Assembly (NCBI RefSeq): GCF_034720595.1
Contig: NZ_JAYESJ010000001.1
Location: forward strand, 3,622,001 to 3,686,000
Direction: 5' to 3'
Source of the DNA: Rhizobium sp. CC-YZS058
GTDB taxonomy: Bacteria; Pseudomonadota; Alphaproteobacteria; Rhizobiales; Rhizobiaceae
DNA length: 64,000 nt
Positions within the stretch are counted from its first letter, which is position 1, and every line of letters begins with the position of its first letter. The notes under the pieces were generated by a model. It did not search any database. It was not told the DNA's origin and worked only from the letters and a program-made list of their open reading frames with translations. The translations under genes and the position numbers were made by a program. Positions 1-7,502 of this stretch are shown piece by piece.

Positions 1-452
1 GCGTCGAAGACATTGTTGACGTAGTTGTAGTTGATGCCGAGCGCCGTCAGCGAATAGCCGAGCAGGCCGATATCCGTACGTCCGAACACCTGCCAGATCG
101 TGCCGACCACGTTCCACGGAATGAGGAGCGGCAGGGCCATGAGGATGAGGCAGACCGGCACGCCAAGCCCCTTCTTCGGCATATTCAGAGCGATCAGAAT
201 GCCGAGCGGGATTTCGATTGCCAGAATGATCGCCGAGAAGGCGAGGTTGCGTACCAGAGCATCCCAGAAGCGGTCGGAATGCAGCGTCTGGATGAACCAG
301 TCGGTGCCGGCCCAGAAGAACTCATTGTTGCCGAACGTGTCCTGCACCGAATAGTTGACGACCGTCATCAGCGGGATGACGGCGGAGAAGGCCACCAGCA
401 CCAGCACCGGCAGCACCATGAACCAGGCCTTGTTGTTCCAGGTCTTTTCCAC
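1..452 (-). CDS. glpP: Glycerol ABC transporter permease GlpP (partial, C-terminus beyond left edge)
   Basis: Inner-membrane permease of a MalF/UgpA-type ABC importer, probably one of two permeases moving glycerol through the GlpSTPQV system. About 150 codons are visible; the rest lies left of the window. The N-terminal membrane segment (MVLPVLVLVAFSAVIPLM) and the second one (LAFSAIILAIEIPLGILIAL) are typical of this family. I chose the GTG at 452 because it sits 6 bases after the glpT stop with GGGAGG upstream; an internal ATG at 419 is the alternative. The assignment to glycerol rests on the neighbours (two ATPases, glpD, glpR), which match the rhizobial glp operon order, rather than on the permease itself. 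Confidence 0.85.
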   Translation of the reverse strand, partial: MEKTWNNKAWFMVLPVLVLVAFSAVIPLMTVVNYSVQDTFGNNEFFWAGTDWFIQTLHSDRFWDALVRNLAFSAIILAIEIPLGILIALNMPKKGLGVPVCLILMALPLLIPWNVVGTIWQVFGRTDIGLLGYSLTALGINYNYVNNVFD

Positions 453-457
453 GGATC

Positions 458-1537
458 TCAGGCCTCCCTGCCCGGTTCGGCGACACGCCAGGAATCGGCA
501 TAGATATTGATGGCGGCGGGGTCGAAGCTGACCCGCGGCTCGGCCGGGATCTCGCCATCCTCCGGCACGACGATGGAGATCGGCCGGCCGGCAAAGGCGG
601 CGCGTACGATGCGGTGACGGCCGATATCCTCGACCTTGCCAATGGTGACCGGCGCGCCCTCGCGCCCGAGGCGGACGAATTCCGGGCGGATGCCGAGTTC
701 GGTCTTGGCGCCCTGCGCGATTGTCGGCGCGAAGGGGAGCGCGATGGCCTGGCCGTCGATGGTCGCGCGGTTGCCGTCGAGCGAAACCGGCAGCACGTTC
801 ATGCCCGGCGACCCGATGAAATAGCCGACGAAGGTGTGCTTCGGCCGCTCGAAGAGCTCGGCCGGCGTGCCGATCTGCACGATCTGGCCGTCATACATCA
901 CCACCACCTTGTCGGCGAAGGTCAGCGCCTCGGTCTGGTCATGGGTGACATAGACCATGGTGAAGCCGAACTGCTGGTGCAGGCGCTTGAGCTGCGAGCG
1001 CAGCACCCACTTCATATGCGGATCGATGACGGTCAGCGGCTCGTCGAAGAGAATGGCGCTGACGTCCGAACGCACCAGGCCGCGGCCAAGCGAGATCTTC
1101 TGCTTCTGGTCGGCGGTGAGCCCCCGCGCCTTCTTGTGCGCCCGGTCGCCGAGATCGATCATCTCGATGATCTCGCGCACGCGCCGATCGACATCGGCCT
1201 CCGCCACGCCGCGATTGCGCAAGGGGAAAGCCAGATTGTCGTAGACGGTCATGGTGTCGTAGATGACCGGGAACTGGAAGACCTGGGCAATGTTGCGCGC
1301 CTGGGTGGACAGCTCCGTCACATCCTTGCCGTCGAACAGAATGCGCCCTTCGGAGGGATGCAGCAGGCCGGAGATGATGTTGAGCAGCGTGGTCTTGCCG
1401 CAGCCGGAGGGCCCGAGCAGGGCGTAGGCGCCGCCGTCGTTCCATTCGTGATGGACCTCTTTGAGCGAATAGTCGGCCGGCGAGGTCGGGTGGGGGCCGT
1501 AGGCGTGGCGGATGTGGTCGAGCGTGATGCGTGCCAT
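458..1537 (-). CDS. glpT: Glycerol ABC transporter ATP-binding protein GlpT
   Basis: One of the two different cytoplasmic ATPases of the glycerol importer, 359 aa. It has a MalK-like fold: Walker A GPSGCGKTT near residue 40, Walker B LFDEP, the switch histidine in VYVTHDQTEA, and a C-terminal TOBE-type regulatory domain. The ABC signature is degenerate, LTADQ instead of LSGGQ, so this subunit supplies a good nucleotide-binding face but a poor signature to its partner. Start ATG at 1537 is preceded by GAGGAGAC; a longer in-frame reading to 1567 has no better site. It lies 10 bases after the glpS stop and just before the permease, in one operon. The name follows the rhizobial glpSTPQUV nomenclature and is unrelated to E. 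coli GlpT. Confidence 0.87.
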   Translation of the reverse strand: MARITLDHIRHAYGPHPTSPADYSLKEVHHEWNDGGAYALLGPSGCGKTTLLNIISGLLHPSEGRILFDGKDVTELSTQARNIAQVFQFPVIYDTMTVYDNLAFPLRNRGVAEADVDRRVREIIEMIDLGDRAHKKARGLTADQKQKISLGRGLVRSDVSAILFDEPLTVIDPHMKWVLRSQLKRLHQQFGFTMVYVTHDQTEALTFADKVVVMYDGQIVQIGTPAELFERPKHTFVGYFIGSPGMNVLPVSLDGNRATIDGQAIALPFAPTIAQGAKTELGIRPEFVRLGREGAPVTIGKVEDIGRHRIVRAAFAGRPISIVVPEDGEIPAEPRVSFDPAAINIYADSWRVAEPGREA

Positions 1538-1547
1538 GGTCGTCTCC

Positions 1548-2630
1548 TCACGCCGCGCGGGCGGCATGCCCGCCCGTCGCCATGCCGTTTGCGTCGAAGG
1601 CCATCAGATGGCGCGTGTCGACATAGACATGCGTCTGCATGTCGGGATCGAGATTGTGGATGCCGTGCTCCAGCATGACCCAGCGGGCGCCTTCGCTCTC
1701 CACGTGGATGAAGCTTTCCGACCCGGCAATCTCCGAGACGATGACGCGGGCCGGCAAAGCGGGCGCGCCGTCGAAGGCGGGCTTGAGTGCCAGATGATGC
1801 GGCTGGAAAGCGATCGTCACCGGCCCATCGGCCACGCCGGCGAGATGGGCGGGCAGCGGCAGGATGGCCGCTTCGCCGCGGCGAAGGGTCGAGCCGGACT
1901 TGGTGAGCGCGATGGTGTTGAGCGGCGGATCGGCGAAGGTGCGCGCCGAGACGAGATCGACCGGCCGGCGATAGACATCGATCGTCGGGCCGAACTGGGT
2001 CACGCGGCCGAGGCTCATCGTCGCCGTATGGCCGCCGAGCATCAGCGCTTCCGCCGGCTCCGTTGTCGCATAGACGAAGATCGAGCCGGACGCGGCAAAA
2101 AGCTTCGGCAGCTCTTCGCGCAGTTCCTCGCGCAGCTTGTAGTCGAGGTTGGCGAGCGGCTCGTCGAGCAGGATCAGGCCGGCATTCTTGACGATGGCGC
2201 GGGCGAGCGCCGTGCGCTGCTGCTGGCCGCCGGACAGATTGAGCGGCGTGCGGTCGAGATAGGGGGTGAGCTTCATCAGCTCCGCCGCCTTGCGCACCTC
2301 GCGGTCGATCGTCGCCTGGTCCTTGCCGGCAATGCGCATCGGCGAGGCGATGTTCTCATAGACCGTCATGGCCGGGTAATTGATGAACTGCTGGTAGACC
2401 ATGGCGACGCTGCGGTCCTGCACGCGCACGCCCGTCACATCCTTGCCGTCCATATGCAGCGTGCCGGAGGTGGGCTTGTCGAGCCCGGCCATCAGCCGCA
2501 TCAACGAGGTCTTGCCCGACAGCGTCGGCCCGAGCAGCACGTTCAGCGAACCGCGCTCGAGCGTGAGGCTGGTCGGATGGATATGCGTATCCGCCCCCAC
2601 GACCTTTGCGATGTTCTTCAGTTCCAGCAT
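1548..2630 (-). CDS. glpS: Glycerol ABC transporter ATP-binding protein GlpS
   Basis: Second ATPase of the glycerol importer, 360 aa. Walker A reads GPTLSGKTS, the signature LSGGQQQR is canonical, Walker B is LLLDEP and the D-loop ANLD follows. The switch (H-loop) histidine is missing: YATTEPAEA stands where VTHDQTEA is usual. A TOBE-like domain fills the last 120 residues. Start ATG at 2630 gives MLELKNIAK, the usual beginning of these proteins; upstream in-frame residues are proline/glycine-rich and look untranslated. It follows glpD by 46 bases and precedes glpT by 10. Together GlpS and GlpT would form a heterodimer with one consensus and one degenerate ATP site (see findings). Confidence 0.87.
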   Translation of the reverse strand: MLELKNIAKVVGADTHIHPTSLTLERGSLNVLLGPTLSGKTSLMRLMAGLDKPTSGTLHMDGKDVTGVRVQDRSVAMVYQQFINYPAMTVYENIASPMRIAGKDQATIDREVRKAAELMKLTPYLDRTPLNLSGGQQQRTALARAIVKNAGLILLDEPLANLDYKLREELREELPKLFAASGSIFVYATTEPAEALMLGGHTATMSLGRVTQFGPTIDVYRRPVDLVSARTFADPPLNTIALTKSGSTLRRGEAAILPLPAHLAGVADGPVTIAFQPHHLALKPAFDGAPALPARVIVSEIAGSESFIHVESEGARWVMLEHGIHNLDPDMQTHVYVDTRHLMAFDANGMATGGHAARAA

Positions 2631-2676
2631 TCCCTCGGCCTCCTCGCCGAGCGGATCGCCGCTCCCCCCGGTGTTG

Positions 2677-4194
2677 TCACGCCGCCGGCCGGAACGTCTC
2701 CCGCATATAGACATCGAGACCCGCTGCTTCGTCGGCGGTGAGCCTCAACCCCAGTTTCGTCCGGCGCCACAGCACATCCTCGGCACTGCGCGCCCATTCG
2801 GTTTCCATGAGAAAGCGGACCTCCGCTTCCGTCAGATCCCAGCCGAACAGCCGGCCGAGATCCTCCATCGTCTTCGCGGAGCCGAGGAAGGCGGCCGAGC
2901 GCGTGCCATAGGTGCGCACCAGGCGGCGCGCATGCCGCTCGCTCAGGAACGGGTAGCGGATGCGCAGCTGGCGCACCTCCTCGGGCTGGCCCGTTTCCGG
3001 AAAATCGCCGCCCGGCAGCTTCGAACCCGCCGTCCAGGGCTTGCCCTTGGCGCCGATCGCGCCCTCGATCTTTTCGAGCGCATGTTCGCCGAGCCGGCGA
3101 TAGGTGGTGAGCTTGCCGCCGAAGATGTTGAGAAGCGGCGCCTTGCCGTCGCGATCCTCGACCTTCAGCACATAGTCGCGCGTGGCCTCCTGCGCCTTGG
3201 AGGCGCCGTCGTCGAACAGCGGTCGGACACCGGAATAGGTCCAGACGATATCCTCCGGCCGCACCGGCTCGGCGAAATATTCGCTGGCGGCGGCGCAGAG
3301 GTAGTCGGTCTCTTCTTCGGAAATGCGGATCTCGCGCGGGTCGCCGCTGTAATCGCGGTCGGTGGTGCCGATGAGCGTGAAATCGTCCTCATAGGGAATG
3401 ACGAAGATGATGCGGCCGTCCGGGTTCTGGAAGAAATAGGCGCGCGGATCGGCAAACTTCTTGCGCACCACGATGTGGCTGCCCTGGACCAGGCGAACAT
3501 TGTGCACCTGGTTGACGCCGAAGGCATTGGAGAGAACCTGGTCCACCCAGGGACCGGCGGCATTGACCAACATACGGGCGCGATAGGTCGTGGTCGGGCC
3601 ACCTTCGGCCGGCTGCACGGTCACGAGCCAATGATCCTCCTCGCGCCGTGCGGAGACAACGCGCGAACGGTTGAGAATGAGCGCGCCGCGATCTGCCGCA
3701 TCGCGCGCATTCAGGACCACCATGCGCGCATCATCCACCCAGCCGTCCGAATATTCGAACGCCTTGGTGAACAGCGGCTTCAGCGGCCGGCCGGCCGGGT
3801 CGCGCCGCATGTCGAGCGTCCGGGTGGCGGGCAGCTTCTTCCGGCCGCCGATGTGATCGTAGAGAAACAGACCGAGGCGAATAAGCCAGGCCGGGCGGAT
3901 GCCGCCCTTGTGGAAGGGAAGCACGAAGCGCATCGGCCAGATGATGTGCGGCGCCATGGCCCAGAGCACCTCACGCTCCATCAGCGATTCGCGCACGAGG
4001 CGGAATTCGTAATGCTCGAGATAGCGCAATCCGCCATGGATCAGCTTCGTCGCGGCCGAGGATGTGCCGGAGGCAAAGTCCTTCATTTCCGCGAGCGCAA
4101 CCTTGTAGCCGCGTCCGACCGCATCACGCGCAATGCCGCAGCCATTGATGCCGCCGCCGATCACGAAAATATCGAAAAGGCCCTGCTCGGACAC
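2677..4194 (-). CDS. glpD: Glycerol-3-phosphate dehydrogenase (FAD), GlpD
   Basis: Membrane-associated flavoenzyme that oxidises sn-glycerol 3-phosphate to dihydroxyacetone phosphate and passes electrons to quinone. About 505 aa, matching the family. The N-terminus carries the FAD-binding motif VIGGGINGCGIARDA, followed by the family sequence GTSSAATKLIHGGLRYLE; the C-terminal third is the DAO-C helical domain. I prefer the GTG at 4194 because AAGGGG lies 7 bases upstream; an ATG at 4224 is in frame but has no ribosome site. First structural gene after glpR; the 124-bp gap between them carries TTTCG/CGAAA elements suited to a DeoR-type repressor, so control by GlpR and glycerol 3-phosphate is likely. 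Confidence 0.93.
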   Translation of the reverse strand: MSEQGLFDIFVIGGGINGCGIARDAVGRGYKVALAEMKDFASGTSSAATKLIHGGLRYLEHYEFRLVRESLMEREVLWAMAPHIIWPMRFVLPFHKGGIRPAWLIRLGLFLYDHIGGRKKLPATRTLDMRRDPAGRPLKPLFTKAFEYSDGWVDDARMVVLNARDAADRGALILNRSRVVSARREEDHWLVTVQPAEGGPTTTYRARMLVNAAGPWVDQVLSNAFGVNQVHNVRLVQGSHIVVRKKFADPRAYFFQNPDGRIIFVIPYEDDFTLIGTTDRDYSGDPREIRISEEETDYLCAAASEYFAEPVRPEDIVWTYSGVRPLFDDGASKAQEATRDYVLKVEDRDGKAPLLNIFGGKLTTYRRLGEHALEKIEGAIGAKGKPWTAGSKLPGGDFPETGQPEEVRQLRIRYPFLSERHARRLVRTYGTRSAAFLGSAKTMEDLGRLFGWDLTEAEVRFLMETEWARSAEDVLWRRTKLGLRLTADEAAGLDVYMRETFRPAA

Positions 4195-4318
4195 GCTCCC
4201 ACCCCTTGTTTTCGCATTGCACAAAAATGAGCATGTGCGAAAGCCTGAGAAGTAAAAGCGAAAATCTATCGAATGTCAAACGAATGCGTCTCGAAACTTA
4301 CGTTTGGTGTCTTTCGTC
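4195..4318. promoter_or_regulatory. glpR-glpD intergenic region with TTTCG/CGAAA repeats
   Basis: This AT-richer gap holds an imperfect inverted pair TTTCGCA (4210-4216) / TGCGAAA (4236-4242), further GCGAAAA and CGAAAC copies near 4258-4290, and CTTTCG at 4311-4316. DeoR-family regulators commonly bind such TTTCG/CGAAA repeats, so I read it as the glpD promoter and operator region. No -10/-35 pair stands out. Confidence 0.5.
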
Positions 4319-5083
4319 CTACCCCTGCGTCTCGATCAGGCGCACATCCTGGGCCAGACAGATCTCGCGGATCGAGTCCAGCGGGCAGGAATCGGTGATG
4401 AAGGTGTGCACCTGGGTCAGATGACCGATGCGCACGGGCGCGGTGCGTTCGAACTTCGTCGAATCGGAAACCAGGATGACGTGGCGCGCATTGGCGATGA
4501 TCGCCTGCGCCACCTTCACCTCGCGATAATCGAAATCGAGCAGCGCGCCATCCCGGTCGATCGCGGAGGCGCCGATCACGGCATAATCCACCTTGAACTG
4601 GCGGATGAAATCCACCGCCGCCTCGCCGACAATCCCCCCATCCGCGCCGCGCACCACACCGCCCGCAATCACCACCTCGATCGAGGGGAACACGCGCAGA
4701 CGATTGGCAACATTGATGTTGTTGGTGATGACCATCAATTCGCGATGGTCGAGAAGCGCTTCGCCCACGGCTTCGGTGGTCGTGCCGATGTTGATGAAAA
4801 GGGATGAATTGTCGGGAATCAGCGCGGCCGCGGCCTGGCCGATCGCCTGCTTCTCCTCGAAGGCGATCGAGCGGCGGGCCTCGTATTTGACGTTCTCGTT
4901 GCCGCGGGTGAAGATGGCCCCGCCATGGATGCGGGTCAGCATGCGTCCGTCGCACAGATCGTTCAGATCCTTGCGGATCGTCTGCGGCGTGACGGAGAAG
5001 CGCGCCGCCAGCTCATCGACCAGAACCCGACCCTCGATCTTGGCGAGATCGAGGATCTCGGATTGCCGCCCGCTGATGAACAT
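4319..5083 (-). CDS. glpR: DeoR-family transcriptional repressor GlpR
   Basis: Cytoplasmic repressor of glycerol catabolism genes, 254 aa, the usual DeoR length. An N-terminal winged helix (residues 1-57, with SVTPQTIRKDLNDLC as the recognition part) is followed by the DeoR-C sugar-phosphate-sensing domain, including SLFINIGTTTEAVGEAL and ADGGIVGEAAVDF. The ATG at 5083 gives MFISGRQSEIL, the normal beginning. It precedes glpD on the same strand, and a perfect 13-bp inverted repeat lies 12 bases upstream of its start, suggesting autoregulation. The inducer is probably glycerol 3-phosphate; that is a family-based inference. Confidence 0.9.
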   Translation of the reverse strand: MFISGRQSEILDLAKIEGRVLVDELAARFSVTPQTIRKDLNDLCDGRMLTRIHGGAIFTRGNENVKYEARRSIAFEEKQAIGQAAAALIPDNSSLFINIGTTTEAVGEALLDHRELMVITNNINVANRLRVFPSIEVVIAGGVVRGADGGIVGEAAVDFIRQFKVDYAVIGASAIDRDGALLDFDYREVKVAQAIIANARHVILVSDSTKFERTAPVRIGHLTQVHTFITDSCPLDSIREICLAQDVRLIETQG

Positions 5084-5094
5084 CTGTTTTCCGC

Positions 5095-5135
5095 CCGCTT
5101 TCGTTTTCTTTCATGATATGGAAAAACGAAAGCGG
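5095..5135. promoter_or_regulatory. Perfect 13-bp inverted repeat, candidate GlpR operator
   Basis: CCGCTTTCGTTTT (5095-5107) and AAAACGAAAGCGG (5123-5135) are exact reverse complements separated by 15 bases. The TTTCGTTTTCTTTC core resembles known DeoR-family operators. It lies between the divergent glpR and SDR genes and could control both. Confidence 0.6.
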
Positions 5136-5212
5136 CGCAATCGCCGATCGCGCCATGCTGCCCGGGAGGGGCCGGCGCTTGCATTCAAACGTGCCCGCAG
5201 GAGGAAAGACCC

Positions 5213-5983
5213 ATGCACCATCCCGATCTGTTCAAGGACCGTCAGGTCGTCGTGACCGGCGCCGGCCGCGGCATCGGGCTGGAGGTCGCACGCCAATTTC
5301 TGGCCTGCGGCGCAGCCGTGCATCTGCATGGCGGGCGCGCCGAAAGTGCAGCGCTGCCGGATGATGTGCTGCTGGCGCTGGATTCGGGCCGCGCGACCAT
5401 CTCCTATGCCGATTTCCTGCATCCGGACGGGATCGATGCCTTCCTGGCCGATGTCTCGGCCCGCTTCTCCAGCCTCGACGTTCTGGTCAACAATGCCGGC
5501 ACCATGGTCGGCCGCTTCCCCGCCGATGCGCTGACCGATGAGCAGTATGAAACGGTGGTGGCGCTCAACCAGACCTCCGTCGTCGCGCTGACGCGAGGCA
5601 TGATCCCGCTCCTTAAATCCGGGACGCAGGCGGCGATCGTCAACACCGTTTCGATCTCGGCGCTGACCGGCGGCAGCCCGGGATCGGCGATCTACTCCGC
5701 CACCAAGGCCTTTGTCTCCACCTATTCCAAGGCGCTTGCCCGCGAGCTGGCGCCGGCCGGCATCCGTGTCAATTGCGTCTCGCCGGGCACGATCACCACC
5801 GATTTCCACGAGCGCTACTCCTCGCCTGAGAAGCTGGAGGCAACCCGCAAGTCCATCCCGCTGCAGCGGCTCGGCACGGCCGAGGATTGCGCGCCGGCCT
5901 ATCTCTTCCTCGCCTCCGGTTCGCTTTCCGGCTACATCACCGGCCAGGTGCTGGAGGTGAATGGCGGCCAGCTGATCTGCTGA
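5213..5983 (+). CDS. SDR-family NAD(P)-dependent oxidoreductase
   Basis: Classical short-chain dehydrogenase of 256 aa, soluble. It shows the Rossmann motif TGAGRGIG near residue 16, NNAG near 93, the catalytic Ser of VSIS and the YSATK Tyr/Lys pair near 163, and the C-terminal GQVLEVNGGQ. AGGAGGAAAG precedes the ATG. The substrate cannot be read from sequence. It diverges from glpR across a strong palindrome, and its stop overlaps the start of the LysR gene (TGATG), so the two are translationally coupled. Whether it belongs functionally with glycerol, with formate or with neither is open. Confidence 0.88.
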   Translation: MHHPDLFKDRQVVVTGAGRGIGLEVARQFLACGAAVHLHGGRAESAALPDDVLLALDSGRATISYADFLHPDGIDAFLADVSARFSSLDVLVNNAGTMVGRFPADALTDEQYETVVALNQTSVVALTRGMIPLLKSGTQAAIVNTVSISALTGGSPGSAIYSATKAFVSTYSKALARELAPAGIRVNCVSPGTITTDFHERYSSPEKLEATRKSIPLQRLGTAEDCAPAYLFLASGSLSGYITGQVLEVNGGQLIC

Positions 5984-6894
5984 TGATCGACAAGCTCGAA
6001 TTCTTCATCACGCTGGCGCATGAGCGCCATTTCGGCCGGGCGGCCGAGCAGTGCGGCATCACCCAGCCGACGCTGTCCGCCGCCCTTCGCCAGCTGGAGG
6101 ATCAGCTGGGCGTGATGCTGGTCAATCGCGGGGCGCGCTACCAGGGGCTGACGCCGGAAGGGCAGCGCGTGCTGGAATGGGCGCGCCGCATCGTCGGCGA
6201 TGCCCGCACAATGCGCGAGGAGATGCGCGCCGCCCGCAGCGGCCTGGTCGGCCACATCCGGCTTGCTGCCGTTCCGACTGCGCTGTCGCTCGTGCCGCGC
6301 ATCACCGCGCCCTTTCAGGCCAAGCATCCGGGCGTCACCTTCTCCGTCCTGTCCACCACCTCGCTCAATCTGCTGGCGAGGCTCGAAAATCTCGAGATCG
6401 ACGCCGGCATCACCTATCTCGACAACGAGCCGCTCGGCCGGGTCACCAGCGTGCCGCTGCAGGTGGAGCGCTACCACCTCGTCACGGCATCCGGTTCGCC
6501 GCTCAGCCGGCGGAACAGCATCACCTGGCGGGAGCTGGCACAGGTCCGGCTCTGCCTGCTGACGCCCGACATGCAGAACCGCCGCATCATCAACCGCCAT
6601 TTCGAGGAGGCGGGGGTCAGTATTACCCCGACGCTCGAAAGCAATTCGATGATCGTGATCTTCTCCCATGTGCGCACCGGGCTCTGGTCCACCATCATGC
6701 CCTCGGCCATGGCGGAGGCCTTCGGCTTTCAGGAAGACGTCACGCTGATCCCGATCGGCGAGCCGGCGGGCGACCATGTGATCGGCCTCGTCGCCACCCA
6801 TCGCGAGCCCTTCACGCCCCTTGTCTCGGCGCTCCTGCACGAGGCGCGCGCCCTCAGCGATCCTGGCCCCGGAGACAGATCGGAAGAGGTCTGA
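5983..6894 (+). CDS. LysR-family regulator, probable FdsR of the formate dehydrogenase operon
   Basis: LysR-type transcriptional regulator, 303 aa. The N-terminal helix-turn-helix is clear (RHFGRAAEQCGITQPTLSAA, residues 17-36), followed by the substrate-binding domain (GHIRLAAVPTALSLVP onward). It starts inside the SDR stop codon and ends 128 bases before fdsG on the same strand. LysR genes next to fds operons are known as FdsR activators/repressors responding to formate, and that is my inference here. A GATAGA/TCTATC inverted repeat overlaps its stop and could be the binding site for the fds promoter. Confidence 0.83.
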   Translation: MIDKLEFFITLAHERHFGRAAEQCGITQPTLSAALRQLEDQLGVMLVNRGARYQGLTPEGQRVLEWARRIVGDARTMREEMRAARSGLVGHIRLAAVPTALSLVPRITAPFQAKHPGVTFSVLSTTSLNLLARLENLEIDAGITYLDNEPLGRVTSVPLQVERYHLVTASGSPLSRRNSITWRELAQVRLCLLTPDMQNRRIINRHFEEAGVSITPTLESNSMIVIFSHVRTGLWSTIMPSAMAEAFGFQEDVTLIPIGEPAGDHVIGLVATHREPFTPLVSALLHEARALSDPGPGDRSEEV

Positions 6895-6909
6895 TAGATT
6901 TTGTCTATC
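6893..6909. promoter_or_regulatory. Inverted repeat GATAGA-N5-TCTATC upstream of fdsG
   Basis: A 6-bp perfect inverted repeat spaced by TTTTG, 113 bases ahead of the fdsG start. The short interrupted dyad is the kind of site LysR proteins use. Assignment to the adjacent LysR is inference. Confidence 0.4.
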
Positions 6910-7022
6910 GGTCGATGGCCTGCACGGCCTTGATCGGCGCCGTCAATGCTGCAAGCCTGTCGCAAGGGTCTGCGCAAGAAGGGCGCCCCGCCTTCGTCGG
7001 GCGGTGAAGTGGGAGAACAGCC

Positions 7023-7502
7023 TTGAACCAACACCTCTCGAACCGGGAGATCGGGCCGCGCGTGCTGGCGATCGTGGCGGAGCATCAGGGGCTCGAGGGT
7101 CCGCTCTTGCCGATCCTCCACGGCGTTCAGAGCGTCTTCGGCCATATTCCGGACGAGGCTGTCCCGGTGATCGCCGGGGCGCTCAACCTTTCGCGCGCCG
7201 AGGTGCATGGCGTCGTTACCTTCTATCACGATTATCGCCATCATCCGGCCGGGCGCCACGTGCTGAAGCTCTGTCGCGCCGAGGCCTGCCAGTCGATGGG
7301 CGGGGATCGCCTTGCGGATCAGGCAAAGGCAGCGCTTGGCATCGATTTCCATGGCACGACGCCGGATGGCGCTGTGACGCTGGAGCCGGTCTTCTGTCTA
7401 GGCCTCTGTTCCACTGCGCCCGCCGCCATGCTGGACGGCGCGGTGCACGGGCGGCTGGATGCGCAGGCGCTCGAAACCCTTCTCGAGGAGGCCCGCCGAT
7501 GA
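7023..7502 (+). CDS. fdsG: NAD-dependent formate dehydrogenase gamma subunit FdsG
   Basis: NuoE-like [2Fe-2S] subunit of the soluble molybdenum formate dehydrogenase, 159 aa. Iron-sulfur ligands are visible in LCRAEACQSMG and FCLGLCSTAPAAML. In the complex it sits beside FdsB and receives electrons on the way between formate and NAD. Translation starts at TTG (7023), the only plausible site, with GGGAGAA upstream; the resulting N-terminus matches family members that lead into LLPILHGVQSVFGHIP. First gene of the fds operon; its stop overlaps fdsB by 4 bases. Confidence 0.9.
   Translation: MNQHLSNREIGPRVLAIVAEHQGLEGPLLPILHGVQSVFGHIPDEAVPVIAGALNLSRAEVHGVVTFYHDYRHHPAGRHVLKLCRAEACQSMGGDRLADQAKAALGIDFHGTTPDGAVTLEPVFCLGLCSTAPAAMLDGAVHGRLDAQALETLLEEARR

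Noticed and set aside
614..1678. Antisense open frame over the glycerol ATPase gene
   Set aside because: Composition typical of a shadow; the minus-strand ATPase has complete motifs.
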